From: G963662905 sp963676415
GTDB lineage: Bacteria; Bacteroidota; Bacteroidia; Bacteroidales; WRLA01
Reading direction: 5' to 3'
DNA: 64,000 bases
Assembly (NCBI GenBank): GCA_963676415.1
Contig: OY781097.1
Location: forward strand, 3,100,001 to 3,164,000
Of this stretch, positions 8,770 to 18,174 are shown one piece after another (positions within the stretch are counted from its first letter, which is position 1; every line of letters starts with the position of its first letter). The translations under genes were made by a program, and so were the position numbers. Under the pieces are notes generated by a model, which was not told the origin of the DNA, made no database searches, and was given only the letters and a program-made list of their open reading frames with translations.

Positions 8770-9963
8770 TCAATACAGAAACCCAAACATCCATAATGGT
8801 ATTTGATTGCGGAAACCGTGCTCTATATCATCGGCAGCAATGAAACTGTTTTCCTGGCCGGCTATTTGCTTTTGCGTTTTGTTTTTGCCTCCTACTTCAA
8901 TCAGGTATGAACCGTCGATTAAAAAATCTCCTTTTTGTGGGTACGACAGCTTATGTGCATGGGAAAGCTGGTTATAAAAAAACGTTTCCCGAACATTGCC
9001 TACATTGGCATTCTGAGCCTGAAGAGCATAAATCAGGTTGGGATTTTCCATATATATTTTTTCGGGTTTCGACATGAGGCTCATTCCTTTGGCGCTGCTG
9101 CCGAGCATGCGTATGAGTCCGGCACGTTCCAAATAATTGAAATAGCGGATAATGGTATCCCTGCCAATCCCGCTTCGTTTGTTCAGGTTTGTGATATTGG
9201 GTTTGAAAGGAACGCTCTCAGCCAGGATCATCAGCAGTTGTTTTAATTTATAAATCGACTGAAAATCAATAGCTGTGAATGCGGGAAGATCCGTTTCCAG
9301 GATCAGTCCCACGGTTCTTTCAAGATGTTGTGGAAAATCCGCGCCACTTTCTATAAAATAGGGGTAGGCTCCCTGTTTCCGGTAGGCTTTAAATTCTTTG
9401 ATGGGCTTGATTTTTTGTGTCAACTCCAGGCTAATATCCCTATGATGTTTTAAGATGTCGTCGAGTGTATAGGTTTCTGATTTGATGTCTGATTTTAGTT
9501 CAATGTATTCGCGTAATGAAAGAGTAGGAAGATTATAAACTACTGCCCGGCGGCTCAGATCTGCATCCGCTTTATCAATTTCCAGAATTGATGAACCAGT
9601 GAAAATAATTTTTAAACCGGAATAGTTGTCGTAAATGTTTTTGATCTCACGCGACCAGCTTGGATATTTGTGGACTTCATCCAAAACAAGGATTTTTCCG
9701 CCGGTTTTCACAAAATCGTCCGCAAAATCAAGCAAGGGGTGTTCCGTGAAATACATATGATCCAGACTGGCATACAATATTTCATCTTTTTCAGCAGGAT
9801 ATTCTTTCAGGTATTGGAGGAGCAGACTGGTTTTGCCGCTTCCACGGGCTCCTTTTACAGCAATAAGCCGACGTTCCCAATTAATCTCATTCATCAGGAA
9901 TCGTTTAAAACGCAAAGGGGCTTCCTGAATTTTTTTCGCTGAATTTTCTGCTATTGACTGCAT
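8770..9963 (-). CDS. AAA_14/DUF4143 ATP-binding protein
   Basis: A 397-residue predicted P-loop ATPase: Walker A GARGSGKTSLL near residue 38, Walker B ILVLDEVHKYPSW near 91, a sensor stretch IIFTGSSILE near 118, then a winged-helix-like region (RSGIGRDTIIRYFNYLERAG) and the C-terminal DUF4143 domain with a nuclease-like core (FLIDGSYLIEVGGK). Such genes are widespread, often solitary and patchily distributed, and no specific function is established. The gene stands alone, with an unusual repeated upstream region at 9973-10063. DNA binding is plausible but unproven. Confidence 0.85.
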   Translation of the reverse strand: MQSIAENSAKKIQEAPLRFKRFLMNEINWERRLIAVKGARGSGKTSLLLQYLKEYPAEKDEILYASLDHMYFTEHPLLDFADDFVKTGGKILVLDEVHKYPSWSREIKNIYDNYSGLKIIFTGSSILEIDKADADLSRRAVVYNLPTLSLREYIELKSDIKSETYTLDDILKHHRDISLELTQKIKPIKEFKAYRKQGAYPYFIESGADFPQHLERTVGLILETDLPAFTAIDFQSIYKLKQLLMILAESVPFKPNITNLNKRSGIGRDTIIRYFNYLERAGLIRMLGSSAKGMSLMSKPEKIYMENPNLIYALQAQNANVGNVRETFFYNQLSHAHKLSYPQKGDFLIDGSYLIEVGGKNKTQKQIAGQENSFIAADDIEHGFRNQIPLWMFGFLY

Positions 9964-9972
9964 ATTGTTTTA

Positions 9973-10063
9973 TTTTGCATTGATAATAATGCAAAAATAC
10001 TATAAAATTGCCTTACAGCCAATGCAAAAATCAATAAAAATTGCCTTACATATAATGCAAAAT
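9973..10063 (-). promoter_or_regulatory. Palindrome and 33-bp tandem repeats upstream of the DUF4143 ATPase gene
   Basis: TTTTGCATT (9973-9981) and AATGCAAAA (9988-9996) form a perfect 9-bp inverted repeat with a 6-base spacer. AATGCAAAA also begins two tandem 33-bp units (9988-10020 and 10021-10053, 25 of 33 bases identical, both containing ATTGCCTTACA) and a third partial copy at 10054. On the minus strand CAAAAATA at 9992-9999 reads TATTTTTG, a -7 box for the ATPase gene. The layout suggests an operator with repeated sites. Confidence 0.5.
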
Positions 10064-10070
10064 AGGGTTT

Positions 10071-11909
10071 TTATCCTAATTCCGGCATTTTGTTGTTGAT
10101 AAAACGTTCCCACCAAACACTCAGCGCCAGCAGGTTGAAATAGCGGAATGCCTGTACCTGCTTGTACCAGAACCAATATCCATCGCTTCCGGCCTGCTTG
10201 TCGTAATTATCTAAGAATTTCTTCAGGCGCGCGGGTTTGAACAGGCTTTTTGCTGCATCCGAATTTTCAATAAAAGCACGTAATTGCTTGCGTTGGGCAT
10301 CATCCTGGAAGAAAAGCGGCAGCGGAGCAAAACCGCCCTGTTTTTTGCGGTTCGTAATTTCATTGGGCAGGCGTTCTTTCAGATAATTTTTATGCAGGAA
10401 CTTAGTAATGCCTTTTCCGGCAGCGATATCTTCCATGCTTCCTTTGCACTTGAGGGGCTGGTCGAGCTTCTTCAGGAAATCATACACATGCGCATCCATA
10501 TAGGGAAAAGTCAGGCTGTTATTAAAATGTTGCGCCATTTTCGATGCCTTGAAAAGGATGACTTCATCAATTACCTGACGGATATCACCGAGATAGTTAT
10601 GTGTCATATAATACTCTTCAAAAGAATTAAAGTCTTTCGGAACATGCTCCAGGTAGGAATGTTTGGGGACTTTGTGTTCCGGCAGAATCATGGATGCCAG
10701 TTCATGCTGTTTAAAACCGAAATTATCGCTTTGCTGGATGTTCAGGATTTTTTCGTTGTGGAAATTCATCCGGAAAAGGATGTTGTCTTTATTGAACATC
10801 GGCATTTTGGCCATACAGGCAAAGGTTTTTTGTAAAGGTTGCAAATGCTTTCCTTTCAGACGCCAATGCATAGCCAATTCTTTACCGGCCGTACCAAAAT
10901 GCTGGTCATTTCCATCTCCACCGAGGATGATTTCGGGTGCGGCATTTTCCTGCACCAGTTTCATGGCGGTATAATTCACCATCAGGCCGCCTTCCTGGAA
11001 AGGATCGCCAAGATAATCCACAATTTCGGGCAAATTGAATATCTCACTGCCGTCGATTTCGTATTCGAAATGTTCGGTTTTATAAACCTCCGACATCAGC
11101 TTGGCCAAAGGCAGTTCCGTCCACGGATTATTTTTAAAGCCAATAGAAAAAGAGTAGGCTTTTCCATCATAAACTTCACGAAGTGCATCAATATTTCCGC
11201 CGCTGTCATACCCGCCGGAAAGCAAAAGGCCAACTGATTTTTTGCCGGCAGTGCGTCTTTTCACCGCATCGAGATGTAGTCGTTGGTATTCTTTTGTGGC
11301 TTCTTCTTCGCTGAGCTTGAGTGTGCCATAATTTTTTTTGAAATCGTTGAAATCGCAGAGATATTCTAAGCTCAGTTGGTTTTGTTTCCAGGTAAGCACA
11401 GTTCCGGCAGGTTGTTTGCGCACGCCCTCAAGCGATGCCAATGGGGAAGGGGAGTAGCCAATTCCGAGGAATGTCAGCAGGGATTCGGTTCGTGGCCTGG
11501 CGTCAAATCCTTTGAAATTGAGCAGGTTTTTCAAAAAAGCACCAAAGAAACGTTCGTTATGATAGACCTGTGGCCCTGCACCATGCCGGTCGCGTACGAT
11601 ATTGGTTTCATTTGGGCTGATCATGATAAATGTAAACTCGCCATCCATCATGCCCACGCCTTGTTTGCCTTTGCGCAACAGGTATTCCAGCAATGCTTCC
11701 ATGCTGTCTTCTTCATGGATATTGGCGATTTTGCACAGCTGAGGAATGTTGTACACATTGCCCCAGAAAAAAAGGTGGTATTGATCGGAACTGACCATTA
11801 CCGGTTTGCTATCCCAGGCCAGATTCTCATGAAATTGGACATCATTCTGCCTGTTGGGCAGTTGGTCTTGTATTTTAATTTCCGGATCGAAAAAGCCGCT
11901 GAACATCAT
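10071..11909 (-). CDS. Asparagine-synthase-like protein without the glutaminase cysteine
   Basis: A 612-residue protein of the class II glutamine amidotransferase/asparagine synthase type. The N-terminal domain begins MMFSGFFDPE where active enzymes have MCG, so the catalytic Cys at position 2 is absent. The synthase domain has the PP-loop SGGYDSG near residues 231-237, so ATP-dependent adenylation remains possible. It is the last gene of a three-gene set with two glycosyltransferases (2-base gap to the previous one), which points to amidation or another modification of a polysaccharide rather than to asparagine biosynthesis. The substrate is unknown. Confidence 0.8.
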   Translation of the reverse strand: MMFSGFFDPEIKIQDQLPNRQNDVQFHENLAWDSKPVMVSSDQYHLFFWGNVYNIPQLCKIANIHEEDSMEALLEYLLRKGKQGVGMMDGEFTFIMISPNETNIVRDRHGAGPQVYHNERFFGAFLKNLLNFKGFDARPRTESLLTFLGIGYSPSPLASLEGVRKQPAGTVLTWKQNQLSLEYLCDFNDFKKNYGTLKLSEEEATKEYQRLHLDAVKRRTAGKKSVGLLLSGGYDSGGNIDALREVYDGKAYSFSIGFKNNPWTELPLAKLMSEVYKTEHFEYEIDGSEIFNLPEIVDYLGDPFQEGGLMVNYTAMKLVQENAAPEIILGGDGNDQHFGTAGKELAMHWRLKGKHLQPLQKTFACMAKMPMFNKDNILFRMNFHNEKILNIQQSDNFGFKQHELASMILPEHKVPKHSYLEHVPKDFNSFEEYYMTHNYLGDIRQVIDEVILFKASKMAQHFNNSLTFPYMDAHVYDFLKKLDQPLKCKGSMEDIAAGKGITKFLHKNYLKERLPNEITNRKKQGGFAPLPLFFQDDAQRKQLRAFIENSDAAKSLFKPARLKKFLDNYDKQAGSDGYWFWYKQVQAFRYFNLLALSVWWERFINNKMPELG

Positions 11910-11911
11910 AA

Positions 11912-13126
11912 TTATTTGGATTTTGGGTTCTTGTCAATTGTACCGTGCTGTGTGTGTATAAACTTTTTGTTGGCGCCTTTTGTTCGCAGCATGCTCATCA
12001 GCATGAGGAACATGCCCCTTGGAAGGCTCAAAACAGCTTTCAGGGTTTGGCCGTTGTAAAATTTCCCGGGAATGGAGAGGAAAAAGCTGAGGATACATAA
12101 TCCCCATACAATCAGCCAGTAGATGCTCAGGATTTCCGGGCTGCCCGTAAAATAGTTGAGGAGCAGGAAAAGGACTGCCAAAACGCTCAAAAGCCCCAGC
12201 AGCAATACGCGCGGAGGTTGGATAAACTGGAAAGCTTTATCAAAATAATCCACATTTCCACGGCTGATCATATGCCAGAGCGATGTTAGGAAATCCTTGC
12301 GGAAATAATGAAACTGTGCTGATAGCCAGCGCCTTCTTTGATTGCTGAAGACTTCTTCCTTTTGCACTTTTTCGTCATAGACCAAAGCGTTTTCCAGATA
12401 TTCGATCTTATGCCGCTCTTTGAGCATCTTAAGCTCAATTTCTTTATCAAAACCACCAATGGCTTTGATTTCTTTCATCATATTTTTGAAAAACAGATAT
12501 TCGAAAGCCATGCCCGAACCAATAATGGCCGAAGAAAGACCCAGTACACGATGGCCTTTTCGGAAAATGTGGTTGTTGATTTCTTCGCTCACGGCATCCA
12601 AAACGGCCATGCTTGTGTTCATGTTTTTCGCCACGCGATGTCCCTGAACAGCTGAATATCCGGCTGCAAAAGAATCGTTCATTTTGCTCAGGAAATCTAT
12701 TTCCATCACATTATCGGCATCTAAAACCAAAGCAATGTCGTAATCCTCTGGTAATTGTTCCATAGCTTTGTTCAGGGCTTTTGATTTGGTGCTTTTTTCA
12801 AAACTGACCTCAATCAGCTTCAGGGGCATTTCTTTCAGTTTGTCGAGTGTGTGCTGCTGAAAGCTGTCGGCGATTATTACGACATCAAAAGCTTCTTGTG
12901 GATAATCCTGCTTCAGGGCTTCGGAGGCAACATCAATAATAACCTGATCTTCTTTATAGCCAGGAATAAGCACGGCAAATTTTCGTTTTTTATCGTCTTT
13001 GGGTTTGCTCAGGCGATGAGGGAAAATACCGCCAAAAGCAAAAATAAAGATGTATAGGGTTGCTATTCCAAAGAGAATGAGCAAAATATATTGAAGAATA
13101 GAACTGCTGAGTATAAATGTATCCAT
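11912..13126 (-). CDS. Processive-type family 2 glycosyltransferase, membrane bound
   Basis: A 404-residue inner membrane glycosyltransferase: one N-terminal helix (about 8-30), a GT-A catalytic domain with LDADN near residue 135 (nucleotide-sugar/metal binding), the acceptor motif QRRRW near 268, and three or so C-terminal helices. The Q(x)xRW motif is typical of processive synthases such as those for hyaluronan, chitin or poly-N-acetylglucosamine. It lies 2 bases before the amidotransferase-like gene and 11 bases after another GT2 gene, so the three are one transcription unit in an EPS locus. Confidence 0.87.
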   Translation of the reverse strand: MDTFILSSSILQYILLILFGIATLYIFIFAFGGIFPHRLSKPKDDKKRKFAVLIPGYKEDQVIIDVASEALKQDYPQEAFDVVIIADSFQQHTLDKLKEMPLKLIEVSFEKSTKSKALNKAMEQLPEDYDIALVLDADNVMEIDFLSKMNDSFAAGYSAVQGHRVAKNMNTSMAVLDAVSEEINNHIFRKGHRVLGLSSAIIGSGMAFEYLFFKNMMKEIKAIGGFDKEIELKMLKERHKIEYLENALVYDEKVQKEEVFSNQRRRWLSAQFHYFRKDFLTSLWHMISRGNVDYFDKAFQFIQPPRVLLLGLLSVLAVLFLLLNYFTGSPEILSIYWLIVWGLCILSFFLSIPGKFYNGQTLKAVLSLPRGMFLMLMSMLRTKGANKKFIHTQHGTIDKNPKSK

Positions 13127-13137
13127 ATTTGGGTCTT

Positions 13138-14073
13138 TTATAACATTGGGTTTTCGTGTATCTCTTTGCTGAAAATATGGCGGATGTTCCAGCCTATAGC
13201 GCGAATATACGCATAAAAATAACGTATCCGGCCACGGATCAGGTGGCTGAGGCCGTTTTTTGGTATCGCCACAAATAATTGATAGGCCAGTGCCAACCAG
13301 AAATGTTTCCCTTCAATATTCCTGCGCATAAAAACAATTCGGTTGCGGTTTTGATAATAGATTTTCATCGGGCTTTGTTTGCCTGTAGAAACCGATTCTT
13401 TGTGCATCACCAGCGAATTGTGCACATAATGAATTTCATAACCGGCTTTTTTGATGCGCTCGCACCAATCGGCCTCCTCATAATAAAGAAAAAACGTATA
13501 AGACATCATCCCGATTTTCCGGATTACTTCCATGGGGATCATCATCGCAGCTCCATGTGCATAGGCTGTGGGTTTGTCCTCATCGTACTGCCCTTTGTCA
13601 AATTCCTTAAAACCAATGGCAAAATTCCTTGTAGTGACAGGATTGATGGTGGTATAGCCTGCATACTGGATTTGCTCGGGTTCATAATAAAACCGGATTT
13701 TCGGGCTTACCGCCCCGATGTTTGGGTTTTCTTCCATTTTTTTGACCAAGGGCTCCAGAAAGTCAACTTTAACCACGGTATCGTTATTCAGGAAGAGGAC
13801 GTATTTCCCCCGGGCACGCATAATGCCAAAATTATTTCCGGCGGCAAAACCATAATTGATCGGATTTTCGATGAGTATTAAATTGGGATGTTTTTCTTTG
13901 AGTTTTGTCGGGTCATCATCCGGACTGGCATTATCCACAACAATTACCTCAATATTTGGGTAGCTGATGCGTTCGAGGCTGTCGAGCATCTCGCTTGTTG
14001 CTTCGGAATGATTGTAATTCACCGAAACGATGGATACCAAGGGGTAATTTTTGAGGCGTGTTTTAACAAGCAT
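13138..14073 (-). CDS. Family 2 glycosyltransferase (rhamnosyltransferase-like)
   Basis: A 311-residue soluble or peripheral GT2 enzyme: VSVNYN near residue 16, VVDNASPDDD near 45, and the metal-binding NNDT near 96. The GMMSYTFFLYYEEADWCERI region resembles the acceptor-site motif of rhamnosyl- and related transferases. A basic C-terminal segment may touch the membrane. It is the first gene of the minus-strand triad running to 10071. The donor and acceptor sugars cannot be read from sequence. Confidence 0.87.
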   Translation of the reverse strand: MLVKTRLKNYPLVSIVSVNYNHSEATSEMLDSLERISYPNIEVIVVDNASPDDDPTKLKEKHPNLILIENPINYGFAAGNNFGIMRARGKYVLFLNNDTVVKVDFLEPLVKKMEENPNIGAVSPKIRFYYEPEQIQYAGYTTINPVTTRNFAIGFKEFDKGQYDEDKPTAYAHGAAMMIPMEVIRKIGMMSYTFFLYYEEADWCERIKKAGYEIHYVHNSLVMHKESVSTGKQSPMKIYYQNRNRIVFMRRNIEGKHFWLALAYQLFVAIPKNGLSHLIRGRIRYFYAYIRAIGWNIRHIFSKEIHENPML

Positions 14074-14213
14074 AAAAAAAGGTTATAGTGTATAAGGGTA
14101 ATACAGTGTTCATGAGCATAGTTCCTCAGGTTTTCGAGTATAAATGTACTAATAATTCCCTTTACGGTTATTGGGGAACGCGCATTAAAGTTGAATATTG
14201 AACCTCACATGAG

Positions 14214-14243
14214 TTTGGCAATAGCGAGAAAAAGCTATATTTG
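14214..14243 (+). promoter_or_regulatory. Promoter of the acyltransferase gene
   Basis: TTTG at 14214-14217 and TATATTTG at 14236-14243, 18 bases apart, fit the Bacteroidetes promoter pattern. They lie 27 bases upstream of ATG 14270 in the divergent intergenic region 14074-14269. Confidence 0.55.
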
Positions 14244-14269
14244 CTTTAAAGAAACCAAAAGACTAAAAA

Positions 14270-15484
14270 ATGGCGCAGCTTAAAAAGGTGTATTTCCCGG
14301 GCATGAACGGTATCCGTTTCATTGCTGCTTTCTCGGTGATTTTCCATCATATAGAACAATCAAAGTTTTGGATGAATGTTCCCAGCGTTTGGGAAAACAT
14401 TATTGTTGATAATATTGGACACAAAGGACGGATAATTTTTTTCGTTCTTTCCGGTTTTTTGATCACTTATTTATTTCTGGCAGAAATCAAAAAAACGGGT
14501 ACCATTGATACAAAGAAATTCCATATCCGACGGAATCTGAGGGTTTGGCCGCTTTACATTGTTGTTGTGCTTTTTTCCCTTTTGATCTTGCCTTATTTCA
14601 ATCATCTAACCTGCCATCATTGCAGCCATGGTTACGGACCAACACCATTTAATGATATAGTGGAAGTGTCTTATTGGAAAAAGTTTATTCTCTACTTGTT
14701 CATGTTTGCCAATTTTGCCCGCTTTATGTGGCCGCCCGTGCCCGGTTTGAGCCAGCTTTGGTCTATCGGGGTGCAGGAACAGTTCTATCTGCTTTGGCCA
14801 ACCATGACCAAGTGGTTTAAGCGGTATTTCCTTCCTATGGTTCTTTTTGTAATCATTGGGAAAGTGTTTGGAGAGGCAGCTATTCGATTTATTAAGGCAA
14901 ATTGGGATACGTTCTCCATTCCGTTTATTTCACAAAAACAGTTTGGGACTGTCTTGAGCTTTTGGGAAATATTTGCTGTGGAGCAAATTGCCCTGGGCGC
15001 TTTGGCTGCTTATATCTTCATCGAAGAAAAAAACAAAATCCTTAATTTTGTCTATAATAAATATGTCATTGCAATTGTTGTGTTCCTGTTCTTTGGAAGT
15101 TTTTTTGTGGAAGTTGATTTTTATTTTCATGGTCTCTTTGAAGGGATTGTCTCAACATTCCTGCTTCTTAATATTTCAACCAACCCAAAATTCCCGGTAA
15201 AACTGGAACATCCCTGGATGAATCACCTCGGGAATATCTCCTATGGTATTTACCTTTTCCACAATATTTTTATTATTCTTGTGATGAATGTGCTGTTTTA
15301 TTATGGACTGGAAACCAATTTGTGGGCTTTCAATATTATCATCTATATATCGGTAATTGCATTGACACTTTTCTTCTCACATCTGTCTTTCAATTATTTT
15401 GAACGTTATTTCCTCAAGCTTAAAGGCAAATTTGAAGTTATTAAGAGTTCACGGAAGATTGGCTGGAACAAAGAGAAGAATTAA
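14270..15484 (+). CDS. Acyltransferase family 3 membrane protein
   Basis: A 404-residue integral membrane protein of the acyltransferase-3 (OafA/YrhL-like) family, with about ten hydrophobic helices. The conserved N-terminal stretch GIRFIAAFSVIFHHIE carries the catalytic-site His, and RRNLRVWPLY is the second conserved block. Such enzymes O-acetylate or otherwise acylate surface polysaccharides. It is divergent from the glycosyltransferase triad and followed after 24 bases by a hydrolase gene. Role in decorating the locus polysaccharide is inferred from position. Confidence 0.88.
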   Translation: MAQLKKVYFPGMNGIRFIAAFSVIFHHIEQSKFWMNVPSVWENIIVDNIGHKGRIIFFVLSGFLITYLFLAEIKKTGTIDTKKFHIRRNLRVWPLYIVVVLFSLLILPYFNHLTCHHCSHGYGPTPFNDIVEVSYWKKFILYLFMFANFARFMWPPVPGLSQLWSIGVQEQFYLLWPTMTKWFKRYFLPMVLFVIIGKVFGEAAIRFIKANWDTFSIPFISQKQFGTVLSFWEIFAVEQIALGALAAYIFIEEKNKILNFVYNKYVIAIVVFLFFGSFFVEVDFYFHGLFEGIVSTFLLLNISTNPKFPVKLEHPWMNHLGNISYGIYLFHNIFIILVMNVLFYYGLETNLWAFNIIIYISVIALTLFFSHLSFNYFERYFLKLKGKFEVIKSSRKIGWNKEKN

Positions 15485-15508
15485 AATGATTAATTGTTTT
15501 CAACAAAG

Positions 15509-16456
15509 ATGTTCAATAGGATAACAACTCCCTTAAAGAAGTATGCAAAACTCCTGCTTGTCATGCTGGCAGGAGTTTTGATGTATGCTTCCTATTACTT
15601 TTTCATTCAGTATCCCAAAAGTTTCGCGTATAATTTCTTGATCAACAGTCCGGCACAGCGCAATGAAAAATGCAATACACCGATTCAGTATCAGAAGCAG
15701 GGAATTATCGAAAATTATGGCATCGATTCCACTGCATTTTATTTTTTGGGTTCCGGGGCAAACCGATTTGAGGTTTTGGGGTTGAATGCAGCGAGCGATG
15801 AATGGATCATTATGGTGCACGGCAAGCGTGAATGCCGGTTTGCACTTTTTGGGCTGGGCAGGCATTTTCAGGTGGACGGATACAATGTGCTTATTCCGGT
15901 GCTTGCTGCCCACGGCTTGGATACAGCGCATCTTTATACGGATTACGGTAAAACCAGTGTTCATCAGGTATTGGAATGCATTGATTTTGCTAAAAAGAAT
16001 GGAGCGCGCAAAATCGGGATTTTTGGGCGGAGTATGGGCGGGAGCATTGCCTTGCTTGCGGCTGCTCACAATAGCGATGTGGATGCTGTAATCGCCGACT
16101 GTCCACCCAAATCGGTGCAGTCCAGTATTGAATACAAACATGAGCTTTATACGCTTTATCCGAAATTTCCTTTTCTCGAATTGAAAATCAGGCAAGTGGA
16201 AAACCTTATCGATACCTGTCTCGATAGTATCGCCCCGCTTCATTTTATGGAACGCGTGCACTGTCCGGTTTGTATTTTTGCTGCAATGGACGATAAGGTT
16301 GTCAATCCACAGGATTATATCGAGCTATTTGAAAAGGCCAATAAGCCAAAATTTATCTGGAAAGAAAATCTGAACCATACCCATTTTCACCATAAGCATA
16401 CCGAAGAGTTTATGCGCAGGATCTACGGCTTTTTCGATACAGCTTTTCAGGAATAG
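15509..16456 (+). CDS. Membrane-anchored alpha/beta hydrolase
   Basis: About 315 residues with one N-terminal helix (about 14-33) followed by an extracytoplasmic alpha/beta hydrolase domain. The nucleophile elbow is GRSMGG, the acid is probably the Asp in AAMDDKVVN, and the His lies in NLNHTHFHH. The fold resembles FrsA/YqiA-type serine hydrolases and esterases. ATG 15509 is chosen because the upstream in-frame TTG at 15494 would be a weak start. It is probably co-transcribed with the acyltransferase, and a deacetylase or esterase role on the same polymer is possible but not shown. Confidence 0.82.
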   Translation: MFNRITTPLKKYAKLLLVMLAGVLMYASYYFFIQYPKSFAYNFLINSPAQRNEKCNTPIQYQKQGIIENYGIDSTAFYFLGSGANRFEVLGLNAASDEWIIMVHGKRECRFALFGLGRHFQVDGYNVLIPVLAAHGLDTAHLYTDYGKTSVHQVLECIDFAKKNGARKIGIFGRSMGGSIALLAAAHNSDVDAVIADCPPKSVQSSIEYKHELYTLYPKFPFLELKIRQVENLIDTCLDSIAPLHFMERVHCPVCIFAAMDDKVVNPQDYIELFEKANKPKFIWKENLNHTHFHHKHTEEFMRRIYGFFDTAFQE

Positions 16457-16479
16457 GCTTATATTGTAGCGTCCTGATT

Positions 16480-16523
16480 TTGAACTTTATAGAGCAAACT
16501 CGCGGGTTTATGGATAAAAACTA
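16480..16523 (+). repeat. 44-bp dispersed repeat, copy 1
   Basis: This segment matches 36743-36786 at 38 of 44 positions without gaps, sharing the core TTTATAGAGCAAACTC and the end AAAAACTA. It overlaps the last codons of the Wzy-like gene on the opposite strand by three bases. A third, partial match on the other strand lies near 27888-27903. Confidence 0.55.
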
Positions 16524-18020
16524 TATAGTAGCTTTTTTACGGATCAGGAATTTTGCTTTCATCGTTTTATTGCGCAGGTTTTTCCTGATGCCTTTATCGA
16601 TTACAGCAGCATTGAGCAATAAAGCCAAGGACGTATAGGAAACCAATGCTGTTGGATGTGAGCCCATTACAGCATTTCCGTAGTTTGCAACCATAATACC
16701 GAGCAGTCCGGAAGCCAATCCGGACATTTGATGCCAGAGCACCTGGTCCCTTATTTTAAACATGATAATCTGACTGCCTTTTACAAGCGTATAAAACAAT
16801 ATGAAAAGGTGCATGCTCAGTCCAACTGCTCCCATTTCCACCCAAATAAGCACATACCAGCTGTCTGTAGCTACATTGGATAAATAGGCGTTTGGAAGGA
16901 ATTTCCTGGCTTTCACACCACCGTGGCCAAGGCTCCCTCCAATGGGGCGGGTAGCCATATAGCTGGACAATCTCCGCTGGTTGGCCAAACGAACCTGCAG
17001 TGAAGCATCGTTTGGGTCGAAGGCCGATCGCATCCGCTTGATGGCGTAAACTTCATTTCCAATAGTAGTGAAGCGGAAAAATACAAAGACTGCCATGGCT
17101 GCTATAAAACCGGTAATGAGGATGGGTATATTTTTTTTATGGATAAAATACATGGCAAAACCACCGATTACGCCCATAGAACCGCGTGTGCCGGAGATAA
17201 ACATGCCATAAAATCCGGCAAGGGCTACAATGATGAAAAATATTTTATCTCTTTTTGTGGCTGCTTTTAGTGACATGATTGAGAATAATACAGCGGTATA
17301 TGCCTGGTTTGCACCAAACTGCCCGGCATCACTATAAAAGGAGAAAATCCTTAGCTTACCAAAAAGTACGTGCGTTACATCACCGCCCCGGTCCAACCAG
17401 CCTTGTTCCCAGGGATCCACACCAATATTGTCCTGAATTCCTCCTTTTAAGGTTGCCATCAGGCTGATGATGCCCCAGATGTAAAAGAAGGTCTTAATCC
17501 GGTCTTGGGTAGTTAAGAGCCACAAAGTCAAAGGAACACAAAGGAATGTTTTAAGGACCAGCCCACGAAAACCTTGAATAAAAGCCGGTACGCTTGCCAT
17601 CATCGGGTTGGCAAATTCTAACAGCCCATAAAGAAACCAAATGGTTGCCAGAAACATAATATCCTTGTTAAGGGGCTTAAAGTCGGCGCGCTCAGGAAAC
17701 CTCCTGAAAATTACGGCGATCAATGTTAGAACCAGCATTGCATCAATAAAAATGCCCATCGGAACCCCGCGGACATATCTGGATAGTCCCAACAAAGTAA
17801 AGCCAAAAATTATTGCTGTGTAATAGCCCAAAACCGGATTGCGGAAGACCATCACAACATAAATGAGGATAAATGGAAGGGCCGCCAATCCCGAGGCTAC
17901 AGTAAACCCGGCTTTTGCAACTGTAACCCCCAGAAAAGCAGCTCCAAGAAGGGATATGCCAATAATCTCCGGCTTCCTTAACTTGAAATTACCTGTTTCT
18001 CTTGTGATTATATTTTGCAT
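16521..18020 (-). CDS. Wzy/O-antigen-ligase-like polysaccharide polymerase
   Basis: A 499-residue polytopic membrane protein with about ten to twelve hydrophobic helices and a large extracytoplasmic loop. The segment ISGTRGSMG near residue 275 matches the conserved region of the O-antigen ligase/polymerase family. The basic C-terminus is cytoplasmic. It is the last minus-strand gene of the EPS set starting at 23352 and follows the Wzc-like genes after 154 bases. Polymerase versus ligase cannot be told apart by sequence; polymerase is likelier next to Wzc and an initiating sugar transferase. Confidence 0.82.
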   Translation of the reverse strand: MQNIITRETGNFKLRKPEIIGISLLGAAFLGVTVAKAGFTVASGLAALPFILIYVVMVFRNPVLGYYTAIIFGFTLLGLSRYVRGVPMGIFIDAMLVLTLIAVIFRRFPERADFKPLNKDIMFLATIWFLYGLLEFANPMMASVPAFIQGFRGLVLKTFLCVPLTLWLLTTQDRIKTFFYIWGIISLMATLKGGIQDNIGVDPWEQGWLDRGGDVTHVLFGKLRIFSFYSDAGQFGANQAYTAVLFSIMSLKAATKRDKIFFIIVALAGFYGMFISGTRGSMGVIGGFAMYFIHKKNIPILITGFIAAMAVFVFFRFTTIGNEVYAIKRMRSAFDPNDASLQVRLANQRRLSSYMATRPIGGSLGHGGVKARKFLPNAYLSNVATDSWYVLIWVEMGAVGLSMHLFILFYTLVKGSQIIMFKIRDQVLWHQMSGLASGLLGIMVANYGNAVMGSHPTALVSYTSLALLLNAAVIDKGIRKNLRNKTMKAKFLIRKKATI

Positions 18021-18174
18021 TTAAAAGCTTTTTTAACGCTGTTTTGGTTTCCGTTTATCTTGTTATTTTATATGATGCTTGTTCTTGTGATTTATCGTAG
18101 CATGGGTGCAGAAAAAATGAAATTTCAAGATTACTTTTTGAATGCTCAACACAGAATCCGCAGAAGCAAGATGA

